Source of the DNA: Ziziphus jujuba
Taxonomy: Eukaryota; Streptophyta; Magnoliopsida; Rosales; Rhamnaceae
Assembly: GCF_031755915.1 (NCBI RefSeq)
Contig: NC_083384.1
Location: 28,596,501-28,660,500, forward strand
Direction of reading: 5' to 3'
Length of the DNA: 64,000 nt
A program made the position numbers and the translations under genes. Below are positions 33,664-49,472 of the stretch, piece after piece. The notes beneath the pieces were generated by a model. It was not told the origin of the DNA. It did not search any database and worked only from the letters and a program-made list of their open reading frames with translations. How positions within the stretch are numbered: position 1 is the stretch's first letter; each line of letters begins with the position of its first letter.

Positions 33664-36541
33664 ATGGAGAGCCTGAGAATTTTCTCTTGGATTTTCTTTC
33701 TGGGTTTGTTTTTCTTGAGGGTAAATGCAGACCCAGTTGAGGATAAGCAAGCTCTGCTGGATTTTGTCAACCAACTTCCTCATTCTCGGTCTCTCAATTG
33801 GAATGAGAGCTCTCCTGTGTGTGACCACTGGACTGGAGTGGCTTGTAGTGTGGACAAATCTCGTGTAATATCCGTCAGATTGCCCGGGGTTGGATTTCAC
33901 GGTCCGATTCCACCGAATACACTTAGCCGTCTTTCAGAGCTTCAGATTTTGAGCCTTAGATCCAATGGTATAAGTGGGCATTTTCCATCTGATTTCTCAA
34001 ATCTCAAAAACCTGTCTTTTCTTTACCTTCAATTCAACAACTTCTCTGGGCCATTACCTTCAGATTTCTCAGTTTGGAAGAACCTCACTATTGTAAACCT
34101 GTCTAACAATGGCTATAATGGTACTATTCCTTATTCACTCTCCAGCTTAACTCAGCTAACAGGCTTGAATCTTGCAAACAACTCACTTTCTGGTGAAATC
34201 CCTGATCTCCAGCTCCCCAAATTGCAGCAGTTGAATCTATCCAACAACAATCTGAATGGTGAAGTGCCCAAATCACTTCGAAGGTTTCCAAGGTCAGTGT
34301 TCATGGGCAACAACATTTCTATCTCAGGTTTCCCACCTGACCTTTCTCCTGTTCTTTCACCCACTTCAGAACCATATTCCAAATCTAAGAATGTTGGGAA
34401 GCTTGGTGAAACAGCATTGTTAGGAATTATAATTGCTGCTGGTGTTTTGGGGCTTATAGCTTTTGGTTTTCTGATACTTGTTTGCTGCTCAAGGAGAAAC
34501 AGGAAAGATGGGCTTTCTGGGAAGTTGCACAAGGGAGAAATGTCACCAGAAAAAGTGATATCAAGAAGTCAAGATGCAAATAATAGGCTGGTGTTCTTTG
34601 AGGGTTGTAATTATGCATTTGATTTGGAGGATTTATTGAGGGCTTCTGCTGAGGTTCTAGGAAAGGGAACATTTGGTACAGCTTATAAAGCAATACTTGA
34701 GGATGCTACCACAGTGGTGGTTAAGAGATTGAAGGAGGTGAGTGTTGGGAAGAAGGATTTTGAGCAACAAATGGAGCTAGTTGGGAGTATAAGGCATGAG
34801 AATGTGGTTGAGCTTAAGGCTTACTACTATTCCAAAGATGAGAAGCTTACGGTGTATGATTATTTTAGCCAGGGGAGCGTCTCAGCTATTTTACATGGTA
34901 TGTTGATTCTATTTTCCTATATATGATAGTTGATTATCTGCATGCTTAAATTGCGCATTCATTTTTTTAGAATTTCTCATAACAAAGAGGTCGCCGTTGC
35001 AATATATAGCTGCTGAAGGATTCAACCATTTTTATAATTTTGCAATAACTTTGCTAAATAGGTGGAGAAATAAGACTAAAGAAGTCTATAAGGCATACCT
35101 TCAGTGACAGTTCCTAATATTCTTAGTTCCGCAAAAACTATAATACCTATTGGCCCTTAAGAATTTTGGTTAATGGTCAAAACTTTAACATATGCATTTG
35201 GCTAGAATAGTTTAAACTTTGCGAGTTATAATTGACCTCTAAGAACTAAACTTGATATCAAGTAATCAAATTGTGATGGCTGATTTTGGTTATATCCTGA
35301 AATCCTAAGAGTTGGTTACAGTATGTTACCTGCTGCTTTTATGCATAGAAACTAGAAAGAAAGACGTTTGAGTTTATGTGCTCATTCAATCATGCCATGT
35401 TGCCCAGATCTTTGTAGATCTGAACTATTATGTTTGACCTAGAAATGAGAGTAGTTGCATGAAGAATGATTCAGAGATAATCTAAACAAAGCATTCCTGT
35501 AGATAATATGGCAGTAAAGAATCCTAAACTTATCTTCCAAATTCATTATATTATTCTTAATGCTCTTGGTTCAATTTATCAACCAATCATTTGGTTAAAC
35601 ACATTAGGATATCTTATTGCAGGTATATTATTCTGAAACACCCAGCGACCTTACAAAGTATCTATGCATGATTGTCTTTTTAAGTTGTGGTTGGTATTTC
35701 TAAGAAACTTAAATCCTGTATAGGAAATAAATTGTATTTCTATGCATTTAAATCTTTGTGGTGAAACACCCTATCTTGCTGCTTCATATGTTAATTGCTT
35801 TGAATTTCTTAAGTGGTCAGCCTTCCTTGGAGCCTTATATTTATGCTCTATAATTTATTATGTATCTACTTCTTTTCAGGTAAAAGAGGAGAGAATAGGG
35901 TCCCTTTAGACTGGGATACCCGATTGAAAATAGCTATTGGTGCAGCAAGAGGAATTGCTCGTATACATACAGAGAACGGTGGGAAGCTTGTCCATGGGAA
36001 TATCAAATTGTCAAATATATTTCTCAATTCAAAACAGTATGGCTGTGTGTCTGATGTTGGTCTGGCAGGCGTAATGAGCTCCCTGGCCCCACCTATCTCC
36101 CGTGCTGCTGGTTACCGAGCCCCTGAAGTAACAGACACCCGGAAAGCAGCACAACCTTCAGATGTCTATAGCTTTGGAGTGGTTTTACTGGAACTCCTCA
36201 CTGGAAAATCCCCAATCCATACCACAGCTGGTGATGAGATTGTTCACTTGGTCAGATGGGTTCATTCTGTTGTCCGAGAGGAGTGGACAGCAGAAGTGTT
36301 TGACTTAGAGCTAATGAGGTATCCAAACATAGAGGAAGAAATGGTGGAAATGTTACAGATAGCCATGACTTGTGTGGTAAGGATGCCAGATCAGCGCCCT
36401 AAAATGGTGGATGTAGTGAAAATGATAGAAAATGTCCGGCATATTGATAATGAGAATCAGCCATCTTCTGAAAACAAATCTGAAACCTCAACACCCCCAT
36501 TGCCACCAGTTGTTGGGACAGAGAAGTTAGTTTCACACTGA
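33664..36541 (+). CDS. LRR receptor-like kinase, probably inactive kinase (At4g23740-like), 2 exons
   Basis: Exons 33664-34897 and 35880-36541 (GT-AG) give 631 residues, normal for this LRR-RLK group. There is a signal peptide at about 1-22, then an LRR N-terminal cap ([16 protein letters not shown]), about five leucine-rich repeats to residue ~215, a membrane span at about 251-273, a basic stop-transfer stretch, and the cytoplasmic kinase domain from about 310. The Gly-loop GKGTFG and ATP-anchoring Lys354 (VVVKRLK) are present. The catalytic HRD is HGN (450-452) and DFG is DVG (470-472), so the essential base Asp is missing. Such proteins act as membrane co-receptors or scaffolds rather than phosphotransferases. 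The ATG is set by the signal peptide. The single intron within the kinase domain is at a position common in this group. No disruption is seen, so I infer a functional pseudokinase gene. Confidence 0.93.
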
Positions 36542-36667
36542 GTCACCATTTTGCCTTTTTCTTCTTTTCCCTCATATGATGAAGTGTTACGTTTCATTTT
36601 AACTCAGAAATGTTGTTTTTAGTCTGGCTATTGAACAGAACTGTGATAATTTTTTTTCTTTCATCAA

Positions 36668-36873
36668 CCCGATCTCATTTTAGGTCAGGTCGTATATTGG
36701 TGTTATCAGTTGGCTGTCAATTCTGAAAGTAGTGAAAATTGAGATGTTGCATTATAACTTCCATATCTCGCCCGATCCCATTTTAGGTCAGGTCGTATAT
36801 TGGTGTTATCAGTTGGCTGTCAATTCTGAAAGTAGTGAAATTTCAGATATTGCATTATAACTTCAATCTCTCT
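36668..36873. repeat. 103-bp tandem duplication in the kinase 3' flank
   Basis: Two copies (36668-36770, 36771-36873) start cccgatct or cccgatccc and share ggtcaggtcgtatattggtg and ttggctgtcaattctgaaag with few differences. It starts about 125 bp past the kinase stop codon, so it probably lies in the 3' untranslated region. Confidence 0.93.
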
Positions 36874-36890
36874 CTCTCTCTGTCTCTCTG

Positions 36891-36921
<31 letters not shown>

Positions 36922-36922
36922 G
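36867..36922. repeat. Compound (TC)n-(CA)n microsatellite
   Basis: A run of tc with two tg interruptions passes directly into (ca)9, ending near 36922. Confidence 0.95.
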
Positions 36923-37581
36923 AGGTTCCTGCTTAAAGCACAGTGATTCTTTCCCTTCATTGCATTTTAATCCGGAAAATTAGTCTACTGTTTGATGTAC
37001 CAGCAGCACATGTTATAATAAAGTGCTTGTTCTATAACTTTGGTACCCTATTCTGGGAAAAGATGATATATATTCTGAGTTTGAACTTTGAAAAAATTGC
37101 CCAAATCCTTTGAATATAGAAGACATTGGCGGGACAAATTTGAAACAAAACTGCATTTGCTTTGCTTTGCTGTTTTGCTTTTCAAATGTGTTGCCCAGTG
37201 ACTATGGTTCTTTTCTGTTCTAAAGGGAAAGAATCTGTTTTTGTTTCTTAAACAATGCTTTTCAAATAGTTTTTGGGCTCCAAAAATTATACATGTTCAC
37301 ATATTTGCGAAAGCTCAAAAGCATGTAAACAAATCACTTTGAGTTTCTTTCTTAAAAAGTAGTACAAATCACCTGCACGGTTACACAGTACAATGGGTTT
37401 GCAAGACTCCTTTTTTTCTTTTCGGGTAAATGTTTCCATTTGCAAGACTCACAGAGATTCAGTTCAAAGATTCAACTGTTTTTTTTTTTTTTTTTTTTTA
37501 ATAAATTATTCAGGTGCCAAGGCGGTAATATTTTTGGAAGACAAAACACAAAGTTCTTTTTTTTCTTTTTCTTTTTTTAAT

Positions 37582-37661
37582 GTCCCTCACACCCTACCAA
37601 CCCTTTTTTTTTTTTTTTTTTAAATTAAAAAAAAAAAAAGGGTTGGTAGGGTGTGAGGGAC
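37582..37661. repeat. ~80-bp perfect inverted repeat with poly-T/poly-A inner arms
   Basis: The left arm gtccctcacaccctaccaac runs into 18 T. The right arm starts with A13 and ends with the exact reverse complement of the left one, finishing gtgtgagggac at 37661. The outer 22 bases of each arm pair perfectly and the T/A runs extend the stem, leaving only a few unpaired bases. It resembles a tiny foldback element; a hairpin artefact of assembly is another possibility. Confidence 0.92.
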
Positions 37662-38274
37662 TCTATGATTCCACCCACTTGACCTGAAAACTTAGTCAAG
37701 CACATAATTGATGACCATCTTTAAGGAAAGGTGGATGATGAGAAATTGTAAAACACAAAGAAAGAGCCATCCACCTACACCTACAGAAAAAAAAGAAAAA
37801 GAAAAAAAAAAAAAAAAGAAAAAGAAAAATCATCATTCCTCCCCTTCACCTTATTATTTTTCTCATTTCCTTATCAAACTTAATCATAATTTATTTATTA
37901 TAAAAAAAATCATTATTTATTTAAGGGTAAATAATGATTTACCATAATAATTTACCCCATTAAAATATTATTACATGTCCTGAATTTTCCTTTTAACCTA
38001 CAAAAGCTTATGTATTGTGCCCCTCAACTATTTATTTTTGGAAAGAAGAAAAAAATTTATTTAATCTAATTTTATTTTATTTCTACATATTGTATATTAC
38101 TAATATTATTGTTTGATGGACAATGGGAGGGTCAACGGGTAAAAAAACCAAGTAAAACCGCGTCCAAAAGGACCAAGCCCAAGCCCTCCTATTCATAAAC
38201 AAAAATATAAAAAAAACAAAATATAAAAAATAATTATTTTAAGGGTGGTGGGGTCCATAGCAAAGTAAAGCAGA

Positions 38275-38317
38275 CCAATCAGCGAGCAATGTACAGCAAC
38301 GATACAGCTTATATTTA
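38275..38317 (+). promoter_or_regulatory. Putative promoter of the E2 gene
   Basis: A CCAAT box (38275-38279) is followed by a TATA-like tatattta (38310-38317) some 140 bp before the E2 start codon. Spacing fits a core promoter, but the transcription start is not known. Confidence 0.45.
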
Positions 38318-38453
38318 TTAATCATTCATTTTTTATTATAATCAGTGAATACAAGCTTTTGCCTTTTGCCTTGTATTGCCCTTTTATATTTTTTTGGTTC
38401 TTCAGAGAAAAATACCTGCGGGAGGTAAAGCAAACAAGCAAAAACCAAGTTTC

Positions 38454-41751
<3,298 letters not shown>

Positions 41752-42960
41752 GGTTGCCGCTAGAGCCGTGTGTGAAGGGGAGGGTTGCTTTCTCTGAGTC
41801 ATTGGTCTTGTTTTTTATATGTATGAAAGAAAATGTGGTCCTTTCTTCACGGATTTGGACCTCAAGGAAGAGTTTTCAATCCTGCCCTTCTTAGAACACA
41901 AATTGCTTGAAAATTTAAATTGTTTGTACCGCAGAATTGTCTTTAAATATAAAAGAAACTTGTTTCTTTTCACCTTAAATCTGAAATCCTGCCCATAAAA
42001 TTTGTAGCTGAAAACATGAGCGCATACTATTTATATAGCTTGATGCACGTATTGTCATGCTCCTAAGGCACATGCTATAGCACGTGATAGCATGATCTTA
42101 TAAACATTTTACACATTGGTCGAGGTATACAAATTTATTATTTGTATAGAAAATGTTTCATAGCAGAAGGTCGGTATCAAAGTTTTCTAATTCTGAACTA
42201 ATAAAATGCGACATGGTTATCAGTGAAGCTGATGTGCCTGATTCTTTACTCTGGAATAACGGAAAACAAAAAACAATTAAAAAAGGAAAAACAACAAGAA
42301 GCTCTTTTAAATAAATACAATTACAATGTAACGGAAACAATGCACAAAATTTTCAAACTTTTGAATTTGAAGCAAGCCATTGGGCCAAACAAAATATTGG
42401 TTCAACACAACTTATCGACATTCCAAACCTTGCTTGGACCGTTTGACGAGACAGAGCCCAAACAAGAATATGCATTAATCTTCTTTTTTATTTCGTTTAT
42501 GAGCTAGCAAGTTTGAACCCCCTTTCTTCATTTTTTTTTTTTTTTTCCCTTGATTTGATATTGGGGGTGGTAGATTAGATTTGCACTCTGGATCTTTGTG
42601 AGAAAAAGCAGTGGTTTTTCCATTAGGCTGTCTAGATGAAAATTAGCAAGCTTGAAACCTGAGCATATGATAAATTTGATTGCGGAAAAATCTAATATCA
42701 GCTTCTTCAAAGGTAAACTTAGGAAGGTCATTTTGAGAAACTTGGTTTGTAATCCATCCCAATGGGTTTACAGATTGAACATATCATTCAGGATTTGAAT
42801 TCCATTATCCAGTTTAAACCATAAAATTTACAGTTAAGTTGGACACATTTAATTGCTAAAATGTGGGTGTCCTCCCAATTTCATGTTTTCAGATAAACAA
42901 TTTATTTATTTATTTTTTAATCTCAAGAAATTTTTTTGTGAAAACAAATTCAATAGCAAG

Positions 42961-43028
42961 TTAGTTAGCAACACAATCTGGAAGATGATCTAAGTTAGTT
43001 AGCAACACAATCTGGAAGATGATCTAGT
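42961..43028. repeat. 34-bp tandem duplication
   Basis: ttagttagcaacacaatctg and the following 14 bases occur twice (42961, 42995) without change. Confidence 0.93.
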
Positions 43029-43087
43029 TATTAAAGTCTTAATAATGAGAGTGTCAAAATAAAATTACTATTGAAACTGAAACTTTG

Positions 43088-43135
43088 ATCTGTTTTTCTG
43101 CTCCCTACTTAGATCTGTTTTTTCTGCTCCCTACT
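43088..43135. repeat. 24-25-bp tandem duplication
   Basis: gatctgtttttctgctccct at 43088 recurs at 43112 with one extra T in the T-run. Confidence 0.9.
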
Positions 43136-43580
43136 CCCATAGAAAAAGGAAATTTCTACCATAGGCCAAAAAAAAAAAAAAAAAAGAAAAAAAAAAGGAA
43201 AAAAAAGAAAAGAAAAAGAAAAGTATGGAGGGCCATTCAATGGTGAAAAAGCTCCTTCCAAAGTGTGTGTGTGGCCCTTAGGCACTTGCTTCGTATCCGT
43301 TTTTTGTTGCCTGAATCTGATGCTTCCAATCTACACACTCCCAAGTATAATAGTGACACTAGATACGGAGGTGTAAAAAACACCAAATTTGAAAATTGTC
43401 TCTCATGAAAGATGACCAATTTTCAACCATGGCTTTGTTGAAGAATCAGACCCAACCCCAAGTGGGTTTGGAGTGGAAAATAAAACAATCTGTGATTTTT
43501 GTCAATACTTTCCAACAATGCGTTGTAAACTTGTAATCTCCCTACACAAAATGACAATTCTCATCAAAACATGTAAGGCT

Positions 43581-43670
43581 ATTAAATCCAAGTCATAGCT
43601 CTACTCTGTCTTCAAACCCTACTCTATTAAATCCAAGTCATAGCTCTACTCTGTCTTCAAACCCTACTCT
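43581..43670. repeat. 45-bp tandem duplication
   Basis: attaaatccaagtcatagct and the following 25 bases occur twice (43581, 43626), identical. Confidence 0.93.
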
Positions 43671-44628
43671 CATTCTCTTATTAATATTATTATTTATTTT
43701 CATTAATTTCCAGCTTAATCTTAGAAAAATCCCAGTTGGGTCTGTTTATTTTTTTCAATTTTTTCTCAGACAATGTTTTATTTAAAAGCTCTAAACAATA
43801 GCTGAGGCTCCTTTTTTTTTTTATAAAGCTCTTTGGGGCATTGAAAAGGTATTATAAGGCTCCCCCACAAAGATCTTAAAAAATTTTAATATGATTTTGC
43901 TTTTTGTTTAAATTGAATTTGACTCTATAAAGTCAAAACATATTAGCAGCTTTCCAGGACATCTTGCACAACTATTGGACCATTACCATAATTCGGTGTT
44001 AGGTTATTTTCCAATCATACAATAACACCTGGCTTTCTTTCACTGGGAACATTTTTTTAATGTGCCATTTCCTCATATATACTGGGATCCCCTTTACTAG
44101 TATTTTAATTTTCATGCCTAGCTACTAAGATATTATAGACCCTGTAAAAGGAAATAGGTCATCAAGAAGCTAAATTATGTTATTTAATCTGATATTTTAT
44201 TTAAGAATATGGTTTCCATCTTTCTTTGAGAGGAAAAAGATTGCTTGGAAACATTGATAATCTTATAACTTAATGGTTTTCGTCACCTGAACTTTTTGGA
44301 CCATTTTTTTGTACCTTATTAATTTAACAAATATTCATACATATATATATATATATGGGGGGAAAAAAATGAATGGAACATTGTCTAAGCAAGTCCAAAA
44401 AAAACCACCCAAAGGAGTCAAGGTGGTTGCACTGTGGGCTGTGCCTCTTCTGCATATCTATATGGTTTTGTTCCCCATAAAAGAAAAAAATAAAAAATAA
44501 AGGAAGAAGAAAAAGCAAATGAAGCTAGCTTAGTTGCATCACACTTGTATTTTTATTTTTATTTATTTTTATAGGGCACAGTGATTACTGTCTTTTTTTG
44601 TCTAACACCGTTGCATTTGGAGTTTTTC

Positions 44629-44670
<42 letters not shown>

Positions 44671-46871
44671 ACTAACCAAATTCTTTTATCTTTAAAAACC
44701 TCTTGTTTTTCTCTTTTTTTTTTTTTTTTTTCATATATTAAATTGCACATGGAAAGCTCAATGCACAATATGTAATACCTATTAACTTAATCAAATATCA
44801 ATCCCCTCAGCAAACAAAAGGAGTCAGTGCGCACAAGTTGGAATACAGGACCTTGTTTTGGTCCCATAAAATCAGGTCCTTTTATCATTAATTTAATCAA
44901 CCAGTTTTCAGTCTACCAAACCAGGCCTTTTGTCTCTATTAAAGACAGGAATGAGTGATAATCACAACCTAAAAACCCACTTCTCTATCATGAAAAGATA
45001 TCTCAGTCATTGATGATGTGGCCATTGTCGAGCTCGATCGGTTGCCACATGGATGCTGAGCATTTGATGAGGTGGACTCAATATTAATTTAAAATCAATT
45101 ATCAACTATAATGGGATGAAAATGATTCCTTCATTATTCATTCCCTCCATTTAATCAAATTCACCCAGAATTTGATCTTGATATTTCTTCAAGCGATGGA
45201 AATTAAAACCTGAAATATTTTGTTTGTTAGAGAGATTGTTGTTCTTTTTGTAGCTAGAGTTGGCTTGTGAATGAGTTAGTGATTTGATGGACAAAGCTCT
45301 TGGACATAATAATACTGGCATTAAATAAAGAAATATCAAGTTGTATTCTATTTGGGTTTTAATGGGTTTGGTGCTGAAAATAGTAGTAGGAAAATATATA
45401 TATATATATATATATACATTAGCAGGAACATGCTGCAATCTATTAACAAACATTAATGAGAGACAGCTTGTATTAAAAGTTAACAAAATTCCTTAAACAC
45501 TATAATAAAATGTTTTTGAGACGAATGCACAAAAAACATATATGAACAAAAATATTTTTTTAATCCTTATGATTCAATGGATGATAAAATATTGAAATTA
45601 TATATTTAAAAAAAAAAACAAATTAGAGAGAATATATACCATTTTCTTTTTTAGATGAGAAAAACTTTATGAATGAATTTTGGTGGGCTAAAAGACCAAC
45701 CAAGGAGAAAAGTGAGTGGGAATGAATTGTAAGGAGAAGTGAACAAGTTAACCTAACCCATTAAAGTTATTGCAAACATACATTCCAAGCTTTTGATTAT
45801 ATCTATATCATCTTAAATTTTTGTCTACCAAAGACCCCCAATTTTAGGGTTTCAGAACCCCTTTTCATGTACAAATTAGTCAATCATATTTGTAATTTTG
45901 AATACGTAATTGTTCCAAAAAGAAAATATATAATTAAAAAAAAAAAAAAGGCACAGCTAGGAAGCTATAATAAACTTCATAACCTTTTTTATTGGAAAGG
46001 CGATTTCCAAGAAGCTTCGCAAATTTAAAATCCGTGGCAATAACAATTTCTTCTTTTTTGCATTAAAAAACAAAAAAGCAGCGTCATAGACGGAAGCCAC
46101 GTCATCATCACATGCGAAAGGAAACGTGTTGGTCGTCGGACTAGAGAATCGTGAACGGCGCTCGTTACGGATTGTTTGTGTGGTGAGGTGTCGGTTTTTG
46201 GCCCCACCCATTTGTTTGCCTCTCATTAACTGTCTTCGATTTTCGAGACAACAACCTCATACGGTTCGTTTTAACCATGCTTTATTTATTTTTTAATTTT
46301 TTTCTGGTTTACAATAACTTTTTAGTGTGAGAGTCTTGACTAAAAAAATAACTAATTATTAAAAGTTATAAATATATAATAACTAAATTACCATATGATC
46401 GATCATAATATAATTGTAACTGTTTACGAGCCGTTTTTAACTTATTCATTTTTATTTTTTATTTTTATTTTTTCACTTATATTGTGTATAATTTATTTAA
46501 TTTAATATTTTTTTAAAAATTAATTGATTATAGTTATACGTTTTTATTAATTATGAATGAAAAAAATATAAATAGAAAATGAAGTACAATTTAATTTTTT
46601 TTAATTTTTAATCTTTGTTTCTTTTCATTTTTTCATATTCGTAATTAATTGATATATTTAATAAAATTTAACTATAAATAACTAACACTAACAAATAATT
46701 AAAATAATTGAATTACATATAATTGGAAAGGAAAAAGAAAAACTGAACATGTTAATAAACACATCTTAAGATATATCGTTACGCGTGAATATTTAGTTCA
46801 TATACAAAAATGGTGCCTAAATATTTGATATGTGTAATTTCAAATTTTTAGTGTGGTGTGTTAATGTGTTT

Positions 46872-46965
46872 TGAGATATTGAAGCTTTTAATGGCAGACA
46901 CTAGTAGGTAGTGAGTTCTGAGATATTGAAGCTTTTAATGGCAGATACTAGTAGGTAGTGATGAG
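46872..46965. repeat. 47-bp tandem duplication
   Basis: tgagatattgaagcttttaa at 46872 recurs at 46919; both units carry ctagtaggtagtga and differ at one or two bases. Confidence 0.92.
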
Positions 46966-48781
46966 ATATGGTCATAAACAAAGTTGCAACTTGCTAGAAC
47001 ATGACGAAGAAAAAAAAAAAACGATAGTACTAAGAAAATTACGTTTCATACAACATTTCTATGTTCAAATAAATGCCTGTAGTTTTCACCAAAAAAAATA
47101 AATGCCTGTAGTATTATTTTTTTGTCTCCATCGGCATATATTTTTCGGTCAAAAAAAAAAAAGGACCATATTATTTAAGATTTTAATTCCCAAGAACAAA
47201 TGGTCCATGAAATAAACCAAAAAACAGCAACAAGAAATTGAGCATAAAATAAAAAGGAAAATAGTTTTAGGTTTTTTTACATATCTGTAGTAGTATAAAC
47301 ATTAAAATATTAACCTAAAACATTTATAAATGGAATGTAAATATCTATATATTATTAGTTGATATGTATACATTACAACATAAATATGGATAATTGACAT
47401 ATTAAATAGAAAAGTGTAATTCAAAATATATCAATTAAATATTGATATGTTATTTGATAAATAAATTTAACGTTTAGCATTATTATTCTCTACATATTTC
47501 GGATGAGCTTTGATGCCATTACTATGCTATGCTATGAATTTCGTCTTGTTAATCACATCAATATTCAATTTGTTGTATTTATAAGCTTAATTTAGTGGTT
47601 AATATATATCAGGATGAAATTTTCCCTCTATCTAGTTTTAATTGTTTAATATTGATAAAGAAAAAAAAAATTCTTCAATTTGTTATAATTTTCCAAATCT
47701 ACAGTATAGAAGATAAACTAAAGTGCAAAAGTGAGATTGACCATGTGAATAAAAATTTAAAATTTATTAAAAAAAAAAAAAAAAAACAAAGAGACAAGAG
47801 TATTAATTGATGTATACGTCCATGTACCATGAATCAAGTCAAACTTCTAGCTTTGACTTGTTTTCTATTTTTTTATCAATCAATCGAGGAAAAAGAAAAA
47901 AGTTGGCAAAATTTTGTATTTTGTAAATTTTTTTTTTTTTGACTACTTTAAATAAGTGAGGAACATTATTATTCTTACACGTTGGCAACATACAAATTAA
48001 ACGACAAATCTTTTGATGGTCTGACAAGTGTCATTAATTAGCATGCATCTCTTTTTTTTTTTTTTTTTTTTTTTATAGAAATAACTGTATAATATTATTA
48101 CTCTTTTATTAAAATTATGAAGTAAAAAGTACAACAATTATACTGTCAAAATGCCATCAAATTACTAGGAAGAGGTAGAAATTGCTTATAGAATATGATT
48201 TTAACGATAACGTCCTGTTTGTACTGATTATTTAAGGATTTCTCTTCCTAAATTTTAAAAGCTGTTCACTAAAGTACCACTGCAGGCAAAGCCATTAAGA
48301 AATTAAGATATGGCTTAGTGCAGAGAGTGAACTACTAAAAGGAACAGAATTGTCTAAAACTTTCAAAATTTTTTGTTTTATTATTTTAATTACTTTTGTA
48401 ACGGAAGTATATATAATTAATTAATTAAAGTAAAAGAAATGATTTTTTTTATTTTTTTTAAAAAAAAAATTGAAGAAGGAAGATTGTATCCCCAAATTTT
48501 GAGCCTAAGAGAGACATATGTGATCTTACCAATTCAACTGTTCCAAAAAGACAAGTAAAAACAATGTTACTACTACTACTTAATGTTAACTATGTACTAA
48601 AAAAAAGTATTAAATTAATAAAATAAATTGATAAAAATTGTTCAATACATTTTTCCTTTCATATATTTTGGGAAGGGAGGTGATGATTTATATATATTTT
48701 CTTATGTTTCATAAACATTATGATTGTTCAATAATAAAAACTAAAAACCAAGTCCACATGGATCTCAGTGCAGATGACTTA

Positions 48782-48788
<7 letters not shown>

Positions 48789-48827
<39 letters not shown>

Positions 48828-48830
48828 GTG
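48789..48830. repeat. (TG)n microsatellite
   Basis: About 21 TG units with one cg interruption near the end. Confidence 0.95.
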
Positions 48831-49400
48831 CATATATATCATGCAGAAAAAACGTAGAGACACAGTTAATCCCAATGGGTCCAAAAATAATGATTGTTTA
48901 TAATCAAATATATAAAAAAATAATATTAATTGGTAGGACTAGTTCTCTCCATTTTCGTGGCTCAAAGAATACTGAATCTAGGGGACGATGCTCATTGACC
49001 TTATATCTCTTAAAACATATAGTATATATAATATATATTATGCTTTATGCATATATAAAATGTTCAGATATAGCACAAAACTGCAATAAGAAAATGATAG
49101 AAATTGAGTGGTTTGAGAAGGCAAAAACAAGTAGGTGAAATAGAAATTAAAAATTTGGTTATAAATGTAGGTCGGAATACGACCACTATCTCGCATGAAT
49201 TTGTCGAATCCCATGTACTTCTTTGCTTGTATTTTAATCTATATTTTCATACTCATACGGCTAGTCACAAGTTGTCAATTATTTTGCCTGAGTCCAAGAA
49301 AGCTACAACTTCTGTTTTTTCATTGCTAATCCCAAATGCATCCCCATTTTCCTCTCTTACCCCATCCATTGGATCCCAAAAACAAAATACATATACATAT

Positions 49401-49453
49401 AATAATAATGATAATAACAATAATAATAACAAATATATATATATATATATATA
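49401..49453. repeat. (AAT)n and (AT)n microsatellite
   Basis: Imperfect aat repeats pass into an (AT)n tract that ends about 20 bp before the solo LTR. Confidence 0.9.
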
Positions 49454-49472
49454 CATACACGTACAGCTCTCT

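Larger units (their letters stand above)
36542..38453. other. Intergenic region between kinase and E2 genes
   Basis: It contains the 3' flank of the kinase gene (duplicated segment and microsatellite listed separately; AATAAA near 37017), the poly-T/poly-A hairpin at 37582-37661, A/T runs, and the putative E2 promoter. No gene. Confidence 0.6.
41752..49472. other. Long intergenic region with small tandem duplications
   Basis: No supported gene. It has very long A- or T-runs (43169-43222, 44632-44668, 44708-44730, 48051-48074), (AT)n tracts near 44340 and 45393, and the short duplications listed separately. A GC-richer patch at 46000-46230 contains cacgtcatcatcac but no coding exon I could support. 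Confidence 0.6.

Noticed and set aside
45957..46226. 89-codon minus-strand open frame in a GC-richer patch
   Set aside because: No family resemblance and no splice or start context; more likely a non-coding or promoter-like stretch.
48638..49138. 166-codon open frame
   Set aside because: Runs through a (TG)n microsatellite (Cys-Val repeats); a chance frame.
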